Source: Streptococcus sanguinis
GTDB lineage: Bacteria > Bacillota > Bacilli > Lactobacillales > Streptococcaceae
Length of the DNA: 64,000 bases
Reading direction: 5' to 3'
Assembly (NCBI GenBank): GCA_013378335.1
Contig: CP040556.1
Coordinates: forward strand, 1,984,001-2,048,000
Below the pieces are notes generated by a model that ran no database searches, had not been told where the DNA came from, and worked only from the letters and a program-made list of their open reading frames with translations. Each line of letters opens with the position of its first letter. Position 1 is the stretch's first letter. Of this stretch, positions 10,464 through 20,901 are shown piece by piece. The position numbers and the translations under genes were made by a program.

Positions 10464-11747
10464 TTATTGGTAAACAGTCTGAGCAATGACCAAATCTCTA
10501 GCGGACTCAAACTCGTACTGCAGATAGGACTGGTAGGTACCGGGCGCAATAATCCCGCGAATATCCAGAATATCTGTCCCAGCCTGCCCAATAATCGAAT
10601 CTGCTAGCAGGCAACAGTTGGTCGACAGGACAAAATAAGTCTTGAAACGACTGGTTTTAAACTTATATAGCTGCGCTCCTAGTTCATGCTTCAACTTGTA
10701 GGAGTATGTTGGCTGACCATTTTTCAGTTCTGCTGGCGGCTCCCATTCCACCAACAGCTGATCGATTTCAGCCAAGCGCTTTTCAACCGACTCCTTCTCC
10801 TTATCCGTCAAAGCCAAAGAATAACCAAAGAGTGTTTTCTTACTTTCTTTTTTGCAGAGCTCAATATAGGCGTCTTTAGGAACCTTGAAGAGAACACCGT
10901 CTCCAATCATACCCTTGCATCGCTCAGAAAAAACATCATAGCTACCATAAGAAATCACTTGTCCCTGATAGCAAATATCTACATGACCAATGGCTCCTAA
11001 TAAACTTGTCTTTGAAGTATGAACCAAGACCTCTAAGTCCGTCTTTTTCTCTCCATTCTTAACAATACTATAAACATTTTTACGATCAGAAGCTGCTTCT
11101 CCCTGAATCAGTCGATTAAAGCGCTCCAGATTTTCTACCGGAATAAAGGCTGCAAAAATAATCGGTAGGTTAATACGAATTTGCCTACGCAGCCGATGTT
11201 TTTCCCGGTCATTATCAAAAAAGAGGCCATCCCGAATATTGGACATTCCCAGCATCATCAAATAGATTCCCAAAATCAAAAACTGCAAGTGTCCGTCAGT
11301 CGCAGGCGAAAGAATACTGGTCAGCCCAATTCCACCATAGAGAACGGTATCAAATAGATAGCGCAAGCCGCCCTTGACATGATTTTGCTGATAAAGGAGA
11401 TAGGTCACTCCGTAAATACCGGCAGTCAAGAGCTGGTAGCTACCCAAACTGATAATCACAATATTGACAGGCACATCACTGATTCGGTTGAGCCAGCTGA
11501 TACCCATAGCGACTGTAATCTGAAGCAGACTAGGCCAGACAGTCCCTTCTTTCTTGCGCGTAAAAACATGAAGAACAATATTTACCAAGCCAACAACCGT
11601 CAGATAAAGCGAAATAAAATCGAAGCCCAGCTGGGTAAAACTGAAGCCGTTGACAATGATAATCAGGCCGAAAACAAGGGCTAAAAGACCAAAGAGTAAG
11701 GTTCTACGGCCACTGATCTTATGAAATTTTGACACTTGCATCTCCAT
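10464..11747 (-). CDS. Membrane protein with HdeD/DUF308-like N-terminal half and a soluble C-terminal domain
   Basis: A 427-residue protein not recognised as a whole. Residues 15-185 contain about six to seven hydrophobic helices in short pairs, resembling HdeD/DUF308 membrane proteins. A basic linker follows (RLRRQIR). The C-terminal ~220 residues are soluble and hold a GHVDICYQG motif near 252 and STNCCLLADS near 378. This His-before-Cys order recalls circularly permuted papain-like (NlpC/P60, LRAT) folds, but that is inference. The start has GAGGAGG 5 nt upstream. It lies after the gla terminator. Confidence 0.6.
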   Translation of the reverse strand: MEMQVSKFHKISGRRTLLFGLLALVFGLIIIVNGFSFTQLGFDFISLYLTVVGLVNIVLHVFTRKKEGTVWPSLLQITVAMGISWLNRISDVPVNIVIISLGSYQLLTAGIYGVTYLLYQQNHVKGGLRYLFDTVLYGGIGLTSILSPATDGHLQFLILGIYLMMLGMSNIRDGLFFDNDREKHRLRRQIRINLPIIFAAFIPVENLERFNRLIQGEAASDRKNVYSIVKNGEKKTDLEVLVHTSKTSLLGAIGHVDICYQGQVISYGSYDVFSERCKGMIGDGVLFKVPKDAYIELCKKESKKTLFGYSLALTDKEKESVEKRLAEIDQLLVEWEPPAELKNGQPTYSYKLKHELGAQLYKFKTSRFKTYFVLSTNCCLLADSIIGQAGTDILDIRGIIAPGTYQSYLQYEFESARDLVIAQTVYQ

Positions 11748-11767
11748 CTTTGCCTCCTCTATCGTTC

Positions 11768-11798
11768 GAAAAAAGAGCTGGGGAAATCCCCCAACTCT
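11768..11798 (-). terminator. Terminator of gla
   Basis: On the minus strand AGAGTTGGGG pairs with CCCCAGCTCT (one G-T pair) around a short loop, followed by TTTTTTCG. It lies just downstream of the gla stop. Confidence 0.88.
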
Positions 11799-11810
11799 GA
11801 TTGTATGTGC

Positions 11811-12716
11811 TTATCCGTAGATTGTTTTAAACAAGAGGACTGCTGTGATACCTGCTAGAATCGGCGCCACAACTGGAACCCAAGAATACCACCATTTTGA
11901 ATCACCCTTGTGTTTGCCCAAAACAGATTCTGGCAGGATGAAGTGGAGGATACGAGGTCCGAGGTCACGAGCTGGGTTCAGTCCAGGTCCAGTAGGACCT
12001 CCTAGAGAGGTTACCAAAGCCATTACCAAGAAACCAACTGCCAAGTGAGCGACTGAAAGGCTACCAACTTGGAATGGTGCAACTTGATCTTTAGCCTGAG
12101 ATATTGCAGCAGCAATCTGTTCTTTAGGAACTGAAGTCCCTTGTGCTGCCATCTGAGCAGCTTGCGAATTGATAGTTGCCTCAGCTTTGCTCAACAATTC
12201 TGCTCCAAAGAAGTTCTTAGTCAAGCCTAGAGCACCAAAGAAAAGAATAAAAGAACCAACAAATTCATTGATAAAACCATTGAACAAGGCTGCTTTACGT
12301 GATTCAGGCGTGCCATGGTCTAGACTAGAGATGGTAGAGAAAGTACCTAAGATATTGTTAGGATTTTCTGTTTTCAGATAGTAAGGACGGTGGGTCGCAA
12401 CGACCAAGGCTTGTCCAAAGATGGCACCCAAAATCTGCGCTGCAATATATGGCGCAACCTGTTCCCAAGGGAAATATCCGCTGACAGCAAGTCCCAAAGT
12501 AAAGGCAGGATTGATATGGTCACCAGACACATTACCAAACATCAAAGCTGGAATCATAACCCCCATACCGTAACCGACAGCGATGACTAACCAACCGCTC
12601 TGATGTCCCTTAGTTCCTTTTAATTCAACGTTGGCAACAGCTCCGTTCCCCAAGACAATGAGGATAGCTGTTCCTAAAAATTCTGTGGCGTATTTAACGA
12701 CCCATTCGAAATCCAT
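11811..12716 (-). CDS. gla: Aquaglyceroporin (glycerol facilitator, Gla-like)
   Basis: A membrane channel of the MIP family for glycerol and water. Both half-helix signatures are present: HINPAF near residue 69 and GLNPARDLGPR near 248. At 301 residues it is longer than E. coli GlpF because of an insertion at about 155-195, rich in Ala, Gln and Lys (SKAEATINSQAAQM...). This feature is also known from the lactococcal Gla protein. As in Lactococcus, the gene is divergent from pepX. The promoter lies in the 104-bp shared region and overlaps that of pepX. Confidence 0.9.
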   Translation of the reverse strand: MDFEWVVKYATEFLGTAILIVLGNGAVANVELKGTKGHQSGWLVIAVGYGMGVMIPALMFGNVSGDHINPAFTLGLAVSGYFPWEQVAPYIAAQILGAIFGQALVVATHRPYYLKTENPNNILGTFSTISSLDHGTPESRKAALFNGFINEFVGSFILFFGALGLTKNFFGAELLSKAEATINSQAAQMAAQGTSVPKEQIAAAISQAKDQVAPFQVGSLSVAHLAVGFLVMALVTSLGGPTGPGLNPARDLGPRILHFILPESVLGKHKGDSKWWYSWVPVVAPILAGITAVLLFKTIYG

Positions 12717-12741
12717 TTAATGTTACTCCTTAAATATTTTT

Positions 12742-12770
12742 TAGACAAAGTCTATTTTATCAAGTATAAT
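12742..12770 (+). promoter_or_regulatory. pepX promoter
   Basis: TAGACA (12742-12747), a 17-bp spacer and a consensus TATAAT (12765-12770). The predicted transcript starts about 43 nt before the pepX ATG. Confidence 0.75.
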
Positions 12771-12782
12771 GGATAATGTAAA
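12754..12782 (-). promoter_or_regulatory. gla promoter, overlapping the pepX promoter
   Basis: On the minus strand TTTACA (12782-12777), a 17-bp spacer and TAAAAT (12759-12754). The spacer contains the pepX -10 box, so the two RNA polymerase footprints overlap and are likely to compete. Confidence 0.65.
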
Positions 12783-12820
12783 GGTCATTTTTAATAAAAA
12801 TAAGAAAAAGAGGGAAGAAT

Positions 12821-15138
12821 ATGCGTTTTAATCAGTATAGTTATGCAAGAACGAAACGGGAAAATATGTTGATAGAATTAGCTGAATTAGGCTTTTTTTA
12901 TGACAGCAATCGCTCTGATAAGGAAAATCTTGAAGATTTTCTCCGCACCAGCTTTTTCACTTATAAAAATACAGATTATCCCTTGAAGTCCTGGGCTGCT
13001 GACAGCCAAACCGACCTGCTGAGCTTTTTCCAGTCTGACAGAGAACTGACGGCGTCTGTCTTTTACACTGTGGCCTTTCAGCTGCTTGACTTCTCGCCCT
13101 TCATTGATTTTACAGATGTTGAGGCCTTTCGCAAAGAAACAGGCTTTCCCATTACATTTGGAGACTTATTGGAAAATCTCTACCAGCTGCTCAACACTCG
13201 GACAAAAAATGGCAACCTCTTAGTTGATAAGCTAGTCAGTGAGGGTTTGATTCCTGAGGACAACACCCACCACTACTTCAATGGCAAGAGCTTGGCAACC
13301 TTTTCTAGCCATGATGCTATCCGTGAGGTGGTTTATGTGGAATCACGCGTGGATACTGATCGAGACGGCCGTCCGGACCTCATCAAGGTCAGCATTATCC
13401 GGCCCCGCTATCAAGGACAAGTCCCTGCTGTCATGACCGCTTCTCCTTATCATCAAGGAACCAATGACCCCGCCAGCGACAAGGCTCTCCATGATATGAA
13501 TGTGGACTTAGTAAAAAAAGAGCCTCATCAAATCACAGTACAAGATCCTGAGCTCAAATTGCTCCAGCTGGATTCACCGGATTCTGCCCAAGAAGTCTCT
13601 GAAGCCGAGGAAAAACTGGGGCATATCGGCACCTACACGCTCAATGATTACTTGTTGCCCCGCGGCTTTGCCAATCTCTATGTGTCTGGCGTGGGACCAA
13701 AGATTCTGAAGGCCTGATGACTAGCGGCGACTATCAGCAGATCGAGGCTTATAAGAACGTTATTGACTGGCTCAATGGCCGCTGCCGAGCCTTCACCGAC
13801 CACACCCGCCAGCGGGAAATCAAGGCTACTTGGTCCAACGGAAAAGTGACTACGACCGGTATCTCCTATCTGGGTACCATGTCCAACGGGCTGGCAACGA
13901 CTGGCGTAGATGGTCTGGAAGTCATCATCGCTGAAGCTGGGATTTCTTCTTGGTATAATTACTACCGCGAAAACGGACTTGTCACTAGTCCTGGCGGCTA
14001 TCCAGGAGAGGATTTTGAATCCCTGACCGAACTGACCTACTCCCGCAACCTGAGGGCTGGCGACTACCTGCGCAACAACGACGCTTATCAGCAAAGCCTA
14101 GAGCAGCAGCGCAAAGGCCTAGACCGGCAAACTGGGGATTACAATCAATTTTGGCATGACCGCAACTACCTGCTCCACGCAGATAAGGTCAAGGCCGAAG
14201 TTGTCTTCACCCATGGCTCTCAAGACTGGAATGTCAAGCCCCTCCATGTCTATAATATGCTTCGAGCCTTACCACACCACATCAAAAAACATCTCTTCTT
14301 CCATAACGGCGCCCATGTTTACATGAACAACTGGCAATCCATCGACTTCCGCGAGTCTATCAATGCTCTGCTGTGCAAGAAACTGCTGGGATATGAATCA
14401 GACTTTGAACTTCCAGCAGTCATTTGGCAGGACAACAGCCAAGCTCAAAGTTGGCTGACCTTGGAAGACTTCGGCGGGCAAGAGCAGAATCTTCATCTCC
14501 AACTAGGCCAAGACTGCCAAGCTATCCAAAATCAATATCCAGAAGAAGACTATAATCGTTTTGCTAAAAACTACCAAAGCTTCAAGACTGAGCTTTTTGA
14601 AGATAAGGTCAACCAGATTACTCTGGACTGGACCTTGGAAAAGGACCTCTTTCTCAACGGAGCGAGCCAGCTCAATCTTCGCCTCAAATCCAGCACTGAT
14701 AAAGGACTGATTTCTGCTCAATTGCTGGACTTCGGACCAGCTAAACGCCTCACACCGATTCCTACTCCTATTGAGCCTAGAGTCATGGATAACGGCCGCT
14801 ACTATATGCTGGACAATCTGGTTGAACTCCCCCATACTGAAACGCCTCATCGCGTCATCACCAAAGGCTTCATCAACCTGCAAAACCGGACCAACCTACT
14901 AACGGTTGAAGAAGTTGCTCCTGACCAATGGCTGGAATTTTCCTTTGAACTGCAACCAACCATCTATAAAATGAAAAAAGGCGACCAACTGCGCCTCGTC
15001 CTCTATACAACGGACTTTGAGCATACCGTTCGTGATAAGACCGACTATCAGCTGACGGTAGATTTGGAGCAATCTAGTCTGGATTTGCCGACCATGAACT
15101 TTAATATGAACGAAGATTTGGATGAGACAAGCGATTAA
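12821..15138 (+). pseudogene. pepX: X-prolyl dipeptidyl aminopeptidase, disrupted by a single-base deletion
   Basis: PepX (about 760 residues, peptidase family S15) releases X-Pro dipeptides in the cytoplasm. Here frame 1 covers the first ~294 residues and stops at 13715-13717, and the rest (473 residues) continues in another frame from 13717. Adding one G after CCAAAG near 13702 restores [16 protein letters not shown], which agrees with the streptococcal protein. The catalytic serine (GISYLGTMS) and the HGSQDWNV and NGAHVY segments are all in the second part, away from the N-terminal domain. Loss of function or a sequencing error are both possible. A TGATG overlap could permit reinitiation. 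Confidence 0.9.
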
Positions 15139-15250
15139 AAGAGCACGACTCGCATCAACTAGGTTTCATCAAAAATTCTCAATACGATACACATTCCTCT
15201 TATAAGAGCATATCCTGCTTTTCATTATGGAAAAACTCTGGCTCTGCTTC

Positions 15251-15278
15251 TTGCCACTTTTCCAAAAAATGATATAAT
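15251..15278 (+). promoter_or_regulatory. ebfC promoter
   Basis: TTGCCA (15251-15256), a 16-bp spacer and consensus TATAAT (15273-15278), about 52 nt upstream of the ebfC start. Confidence 0.75.
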
Positions 15279-15336
15279 TTGAAGAGTGAAGATTACCGAG
15301 GGCTTAGCCCTTGCTAGAGAAAGGAAAGAAAATCTT

Positions 15337-15636
15337 ATGATGAACATGCAAAGCATGATGAAGCAAGCACAAAAGCTTCAAAAGCAAATGGAAAAAGGCC
15401 AAGCAGAACTGGCTGCAACAGAATTCACTGGGAAATCAGCCCAAGATTTAGTCGTTGCTAAACTGACTGGCGATAAAAAAGTAGTCAGCATTGACTTCAA
15501 TCCAGCCGTTGTGGATTCTGAAGATTTGGAAACTCTGTCAGAGATGACAGCGCAGGCCCTGAATCACGCGCTGGCTCAAATTGATGAGGCCACTCAGAAG
15601 AAAATGGGCGCTTTCGCAGGCAAATTGCCTTTTTAA
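15337..15636 (+). CDS. ebfC: YbaB/EbfC family nucleoid-associated protein
   Basis: A 99-residue DNA-binding protein that acts as a dimer. The long N-terminal helix ([18 protein letters not shown]) and the core [18 protein letters not shown] are typical of the family. The start MMNMQSMM is chosen because GAAAGGA lies about 10 nt upstream; an earlier in-frame ATG at 15286 lies only a few bases after the -10 box and is implausible. The gene is not beside dnaX/recR, where many bacteria keep it. It stands alone, followed by an R1 repeat. Confidence 0.93.
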   Translation: MMNMQSMMKQAQKLQKQMEKGQAELAATEFTGKSAQDLVVAKLTGDKKVVSIDFNPAVVDSEDLETLSEMTAQALNHALAQIDEATQKKMGAFAGKLPF

Positions 15637-15699
15637 GCAAGATAAATAACCTTACCTCTTGACTAAACATAAGTCAAGAGATACTCGAACCAGCAAAAA

Positions 15700-15867
15700 G
15701 AGTTTGGGACAAAAAGATTTCAATTTTAAAAATCTTAATTATTAAGCCCTTCAAATCTATAATTAAATAATTAAATGCGAAAAGCGAACAAAGCAGAATT
15801 CTGATTACCAGAAAACTAGTTTTGTTCGCTTTTTATATTTGAGGTTGGACTTTTGTCCCAGCCTCTT
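15700..15867. repeat. R1 intergenic repeat, copy 2 (uninterrupted, 168 bp)
   Basis: Begins GAGTTTGGGACAAAAAGATT and ends GGACTTTTGTCCCAGCCTC. It contains the internal hairpin AAAGCGAACAAA / TTTGTTCGCTTT followed by T residues. An 8-bp tandem duplication (AATTAAAT twice, near 15765-15780) is absent from the other copies. It lies between convergent ebfC and the glycerophosphodiesterase gene, and is the likely terminator for both. No coding potential is seen. Confidence 0.88.
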
Positions 15868-15897
15868 TTGATTTATAGTCGTTTCCTCACTAGTCCA

Positions 15898-17652
15898 CTA
15901 CACAAAATTAAGCAAATCCGCTGCCTTACTCATCAAAAGCAGAGCATAGTCAGGATTATTCTGTAGCTCCTTGATAGAGCTCTGAACCAGCTCTAAATCA
16001 TCGGTAATCATGCCGTCAACACCCAGACGGAAGGATTTGCCAATGCTGTCTGCATCATTGATGGTCCAGTCATAGAGCTGCTTATCCGTCGTCCATAGCT
16101 TATCGACAAAGTTTTCATCGAGGGTCGAGTACTCCATCGTATAGCCGGAAGCCTGTGTTCGCGGGAAAATAGTATTGTAGGGCAGGATAAAGAAGGTCGG
16201 TATGCTCTCATCATACTGGACTGTCTTGTCAATAACCTGATAGTCCAATGACTGAATCTGGTGGCCATAAACCTTGATGTTGGCTCCGTATTGGCTCAGG
16301 AATCGGTCCATCATATCTGTTGAATCCAAGCTGCTGGTCTTGATTTCTATCAAGAGCCGCTGGCCCATTTGATTGGCTCGTTTGAGATAAGCATCAAAGC
16401 TGGAAATTTTGGCAGTGTGTCCATTTTCCGAAATATCTAAAGCCGTCAGCTCTTGCAGAGTCAACTCTTGCGGTTTAGCATCAACGCCAGCCAAGGCTTT
16501 TAGATTGGCATCGTGCATCATGACAAACTGTCCGTCCTTGGTCTCCTGTACATCCATTTCGATATAATCTGGCTTGAGCAGGGCGGTTTTCTCTAGCGAC
16601 TCAACCGTATTCTGGACACCATTTCCCTGCGAAACTCCACGGTGAGAGATGGTTAGAGGGACGTTTTCCAAGGGCAGATTGAGATAGGCAAAGCCTTCAA
16701 GGACAAAGGCAGAGCTGGTGACCAGAAGGATAAACCAGCGCATGAGAGGCAGGCCTTTCCTGTAGCGGTATTCAGACAGCTTACTGTCTGTCAGAAAAGC
16801 CACAAACTTAATCAGAAAGTAGGCTACAATAAAGTAATAAGCCAGCTTGATGAGGCAGTAATTGACAACCGCTGCTGTCAAGGCTATCTGATTGGACTGG
16901 CCATCCGCATACTGCTGCAACACTAAAATCAGAATGCTGCTTAAAAGAAAGAAGAGAAAGCTCTTAGCCAGTATCCAAAAGAGCTGCCAAGTATAGCGAA
17001 TCAGGTGCCCCTTGGTCTTCTCCAAACTATACCTAATCGCGTCTCGTAGGCGGAAATGCTCAAAAAAGAGCTTGGGCAGGGCAAACATCAGGCGGACAGC
17101 TATCAAAAAAAGCAGAAAACCTAAAGCATAGATTGATAATCTCATCCATAAGGCCGTCTTGAGATAGGTCACGATAAATTCTGGAATCAGAATTTTATTC
17201 AAGTAGTATATTTTGAGAATTTGCCGCAGAAAGGGAAAGATAAAGCCCATATACAGTGCAATAAAGAGGACCTTGCTGGGCCGGGCGTAGCGAATCAGCA
17301 ATCCGCTGTCTTTGAAACTTTTCTTGATAAACTGAAAGGCGCTTCTTTCTTCCTCGTCCAGAAGATTGCGGAGCCCCATAAATATCAGCCCAATCTGAAA
17401 ATAAGCGACAAAGAGATTGGCCGCAAAAAGCACTAGAAAGGCCAAGCCAACCCAGACATTTGAAGTCAGAACCTTCAAGGCATTCGTATAAGATAAGAAG
17501 AGGTAGCCTGTCTGCTTGAGCAGAGTCTCTGCTGCAAAGGAGTTGAAAGGCACCCAGGCCAGCTCCATGAGCATAAAGACTGTGAAAAAGAGCAACAAAA
17601 TTTTATCAAGATTGCGATAGAGACGTAAAAGTCCCAGTCTTTGTGATTTCAT
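15898..17652 (-). CDS. Membrane-anchored glycerophosphodiester phosphodiesterase
   Basis: Hydrolyses glycerophosphodiesters to glycerol 3-phosphate and an alcohol, probably during turnover of lipids or lipoteichoic acid. Residues 1-320 form a six- to eight-helix membrane domain (GDPDase membrane family). Residues 330-584 are a GDPD domain: catalytic HRG near 332 (TISHRGVS), the metal ligands in YIEMDVQ near 363 and the second His in MMHDAN near 376. The GDPD domain is probably on the outer face. At 584 residues it is the usual length of the streptococcal two-domain protein. Confidence 0.9.
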   Translation of the reverse strand: MKSQRLGLLRLYRNLDKILLLFFTVFMLMELAWVPFNSFAAETLLKQTGYLFLSYTNALKVLTSNVWVGLAFLVLFAANLFVAYFQIGLIFMGLRNLLDEEERSAFQFIKKSFKDSGLLIRYARPSKVLFIALYMGFIFPFLRQILKIYYLNKILIPEFIVTYLKTALWMRLSIYALGFLLFLIAVRLMFALPKLFFEHFRLRDAIRYSLEKTKGHLIRYTWQLFWILAKSFLFFLLSSILILVLQQYADGQSNQIALTAAVVNYCLIKLAYYFIVAYFLIKFVAFLTDSKLSEYRYRKGLPLMRWFILLVTSSAFVLEGFAYLNLPLENVPLTISHRGVSQGNGVQNTVESLEKTALLKPDYIEMDVQETKDGQFVMMHDANLKALAGVDAKPQELTLQELTALDISENGHTAKISSFDAYLKRANQMGQRLLIEIKTSSLDSTDMMDRFLSQYGANIKVYGHQIQSLDYQVIDKTVQYDESIPTFFILPYNTIFPRTQASGYTMEYSTLDENFVDKLWTTDKQLYDWTINDADSIGKSFRLGVDGMITDDLELVQSSIKELQNNPDYALLLMSKAADLLNFV

Positions 17653-17706
17653 TTTCCTCCTTTATGTTGTGAACAATACAAAACTTGCTAAAAAGCGATT
17701 CTTATT

Positions 17707-17739
17707 TAAAACAAGGCTGAGACAAATGTCCCAACCTTA
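17707..17739 (-). terminator. Terminator of rocS
   Basis: On the minus strand AAGGTTGGGACA and TGTCTCAGCCTT form a 12-bp stem (two G-T pairs) around TT, followed by GTTTT. The stem sequence matches the ends of the R1 and R2 repeats. Confidence 0.8.
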
Positions 17740-17742
17740 TTT

Positions 17743-18237
17743 TTATTTTCCAAATAAACGTGCCCAGAAGCCCTTGCTTTCCTGCTCCTGAACCTTTTCC
17801 TTGGCTTCATCCAACTCCAACAGCAAGGTTTCACGCTCATTCATAGCCTTAGCTGTTAGCTGCTGCTGCTGGTCCAGCTGCTTGTCCTTTTCAGCAATCT
17901 GGACATCCTTAATGCGTAGCTGCTCATCTTTCTTAGCTAGCTGGCTGTCCTTAGCCTTAAGCTGCTCATAAAGCCGCACAATCTCAGCATTTTTTTCGTC
18001 TACCAAGATTTCCATCAGCTCGCGTTGCTTCACATCTTCGCTGACAGGTTCATCTTCAAAAATAGTTTTCTTATAAATCTCTTCCAGCTTAATCAAGCCG
18101 CTGCGGGTCACCACCGTGACTCCTTTTTCATTCTTTTCCGTATCTTCTGGCGGCAGTGCCTTGACACGATTGTTAATCGCCTGGCGGCTAACTCCAAGAA
18201 TCTCGGCTAACTCGCTGACTGTCTTTTCAATTGCCAT
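17743..18237 (-). CDS. rocS: RocS-like chromosome segregation protein (HTH, coiled coil, C-terminal amphipathic helix)
   Basis: A 164-residue protein with three clear parts: an N-terminal helix-turn-helix (VSELAEILGVSRQAINNRV, residues 7-25), a long heptad coiled coil with near-repeats QLAKKDEQL / QIAEKDKQL (about 90-150), and a short C-terminal segment SKGFWARLFGK that can form a membrane-binding amphipathic helix. This architecture and length match pneumococcal RocS, which links the origin region to the membrane and works with ParB and the capsule kinase. The identification is from memory of that protein. Monocistronic, with its own terminator. Confidence 0.75.
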   Translation of the reverse strand: MAIEKTVSELAEILGVSRQAINNRVKALPPEDTEKNEKGVTVVTRSGLIKLEEIYKKTIFEDEPVSEDVKQRELMEILVDEKNAEIVRLYEQLKAKDSQLAKKDEQLRIKDVQIAEKDKQLDQQQQLTAKAMNERETLLLELDEAKEKVQEQESKGFWARLFGK

Positions 18238-18353
18238 AATTTCCTCAAAAACTTTTTCTAGTTTGTAGATACCTAAATCTTATCATATCAAGCCTTAACT
18301 GTCAAATTTCACAAGATTTTTTGAGCCTGGCTCCTATCTTTTTAGCCCTTTTT

Positions 18354-18364
18354 TATGATACAAT
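18354..18364 (+). promoter_or_regulatory. Extended -10 promoter of the flavoprotein operon
   Basis: TATGATACAAT contains TACAAT (18359-18364) with an upstream TG. No clear -35 box is seen. It predicts a leader of about 165 nt before the flavoprotein gene at 18538. In that leader I see only a weak 23-codon frame (18390-18461) and no obvious riboswitch. The rest of 18238-18537 holds nothing else I can support. Confidence 0.55.
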
Positions 18365-18501
18365 GAGACAGATTAGTCTAGTAAAAGAAATGAAAAAATC
18401 GAATGAATTGAGAAGCCTAGAGATGTTCAGCTACAGCCTTCCAAGAACGTCTACAAGATAGCAAATCCTACTCACCAAGGAAGCACAAGATTTCTGACTA
18501 A

Positions 18502-19719
<1,218 letters not shown>

Positions 19720-19732
19720 GAAAGGAAGTCCT

Positions 19733-20254
19733 TTGGAACATATTATTTTACTAAGAGGTGTTACTCCTAATGGAAAAAATGCTATCCCTAAAATGTCTTA
19801 TTTGGTGGATATTTTAACAGAAGCTGGGTTTCAACACGTTCGAACCTATATTCAAAGCGGGAATATCATTCTTGAGAGTGACTCAGATTTAGAAGAAATA
19901 CGAGAACGCGTTCATACTCTGATAAAGGAAAAAATTGGGGCCGACTTAAAAATGGTTATCAAGAATAAGAACGATTTTGAAAAGATTATTCACGAAAACC
20001 CGTTTAGAGAAGGCTATCTTCATGATCGTGTACATGTGATTCTTTATCAGGGATTTATCCAAAGTCTGCCACTAGAAAAATTGAAAGCTGACTATGGCGA
20101 GGAAGAAATTTGTCTAGGCGATCACTGTCTCTACCTCTATCTCCCTAGAACTGCAAAACGAAAAAAGCTCAATACCAACTATCTTGAAAAACTTTTTGGC
20201 GTGGATCTGACCATGAGAAAGTTAAACGTAGTAGAAAAATTACTAACAAAATAG
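19733..20254 (+). CDS. DUF1697 domain protein
   Basis: A 173-residue conserved protein of unknown function. DUF1697 hallmarks are LLRGVTPNGKNAIPM-like residues near the start, TYIQSGNIIL near 40 and KKLNTNYLEKLFGVDLTMRK at the end. The start codon appears to be TTG at 19733, with AAAGGA 7-8 nt upstream; no ATG fits the conserved N terminus. It lies between the flavoprotein and NUDIX genes on the same strand with short gaps, consistent with one transcript. Confidence 0.82.
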   Translation: MEHIILLRGVTPNGKNAIPKMSYLVDILTEAGFQHVRTYIQSGNIILESDSDLEEIRERVHTLIKEKIGADLKMVIKNKNDFEKIIHENPFREGYLHDRVHVILYQGFIQSLPLEKLKADYGEEEICLGDHCLYLYLPRTAKRKKLNTNYLEKLFGVDLTMRKLNVVEKLLTK

Positions 20255-20263
20255 GAGAACAAG

Positions 20264-20719
20264 ATGAACAGACGCGAAACAGTCGAATTCGTCAACATGT
20301 GCATGATTTATGACGGAGAAAAAGTTCTTGTCCAAGAACGAGTGAAGTCTGACTGGCCCGGCATCACTTTTCCTGGCGGGCATGTAGAGCGAGGAGAATC
20401 TTTTACCGATGCAGTTATCAGAGAAGTAAAAGAAGAAACTGGATTAACCATATTCAAGCCTCAACTATGCGGCATAAAGGATTGGTATGATGATAAAGAT
20501 TTTCGTTATGTCGTCTTGCTCTATAAGACAAAGCACTATTCTGGTGTCCTACAATCCTCAGATGAAGGAAAGGTTTGGTGGGAAGAGTTGCAAAATCTGT
20601 CTCGTCTGAAACTTGCAACTGAGGACATGTCTGATATGCTGCGTGTTTTTTTAGAAGACGATTTAAGTGAATTCTTTTACTATAAAGACGGCGACGACTG
20701 GCTTTATGACTTGAAGTAA
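20264..20719 (+). CDS. NUDIX hydrolase (MutT-like, 8-oxo-dGTP diphosphatase type)
   Basis: A 151-residue pyrophosphohydrolase with a complete Nudix box: [10 protein letters not shown]...REVKEETGL (residues 43-65), matching Gx5Ex7REUxEExGU. The C-terminal extension ([20 protein letters not shown]) matches streptococcal proteins often annotated as 8-oxo-dGTP diphosphatase, a role that cannot be confirmed from sequence. AGGAGAACAAG provides the ribosome binding site. It is the last gene before the R2 repeat. Confidence 0.87.
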   Translation: MNRRETVEFVNMCMIYDGEKVLVQERVKSDWPGITFPGGHVERGESFTDAVIREVKEETGLTIFKPQLCGIKDWYDDKDFRYVVLLYKTKHYSGVLQSSDEGKVWWEELQNLSRLKLATEDMSDMLRVFLEDDLSEFFYYKDGDDWLYDLK

Positions 20720-20722
20720 AAA

Positions 20723-20901
20723 ATGAGAGTGGGACAAAAGTCCTAGCCTCTCAATTGTCTTTGGATTGTCGAGCAAGACGCAGTGGTTGAGTGGGCTCTA
20801 ACACGCTGATTTCATCAGTTTTTACAACCCTACTCAACTGTGCGGAGGTGGGACGACGAAATCGAATTCTAACGAATTACCGATTTCTGTCCCACTCTCA
20901 T
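20723..20901. repeat. R2 intergenic repeat, copy A (about 179 bp)
   Basis: Begins TGAGAGTGGGACAAAAGTCC and ends TTCTGTCCCACTCTCA. The left ~30 bp folds on itself (TGAGAG...CTCTCA around GGGAC AAAA GTCC). The right ~58 bp forms GGTGGGAC...GTCCCAC with an inner GAAATCG...CGATTTC stem. The near-identical second copy is at 34.5 kb in the opposite orientation. This copy separates the convergent NUDIX and MerR genes, where it can terminate both. No coding potential. Confidence 0.88.

Noticed and set aside
13717..15138. The second pepX frame as an independent gene
   Set aside because: There is no ribosome binding site of its own apart from the TGATG overlap, and one added base joins it to the first frame in agreement with known PepX.
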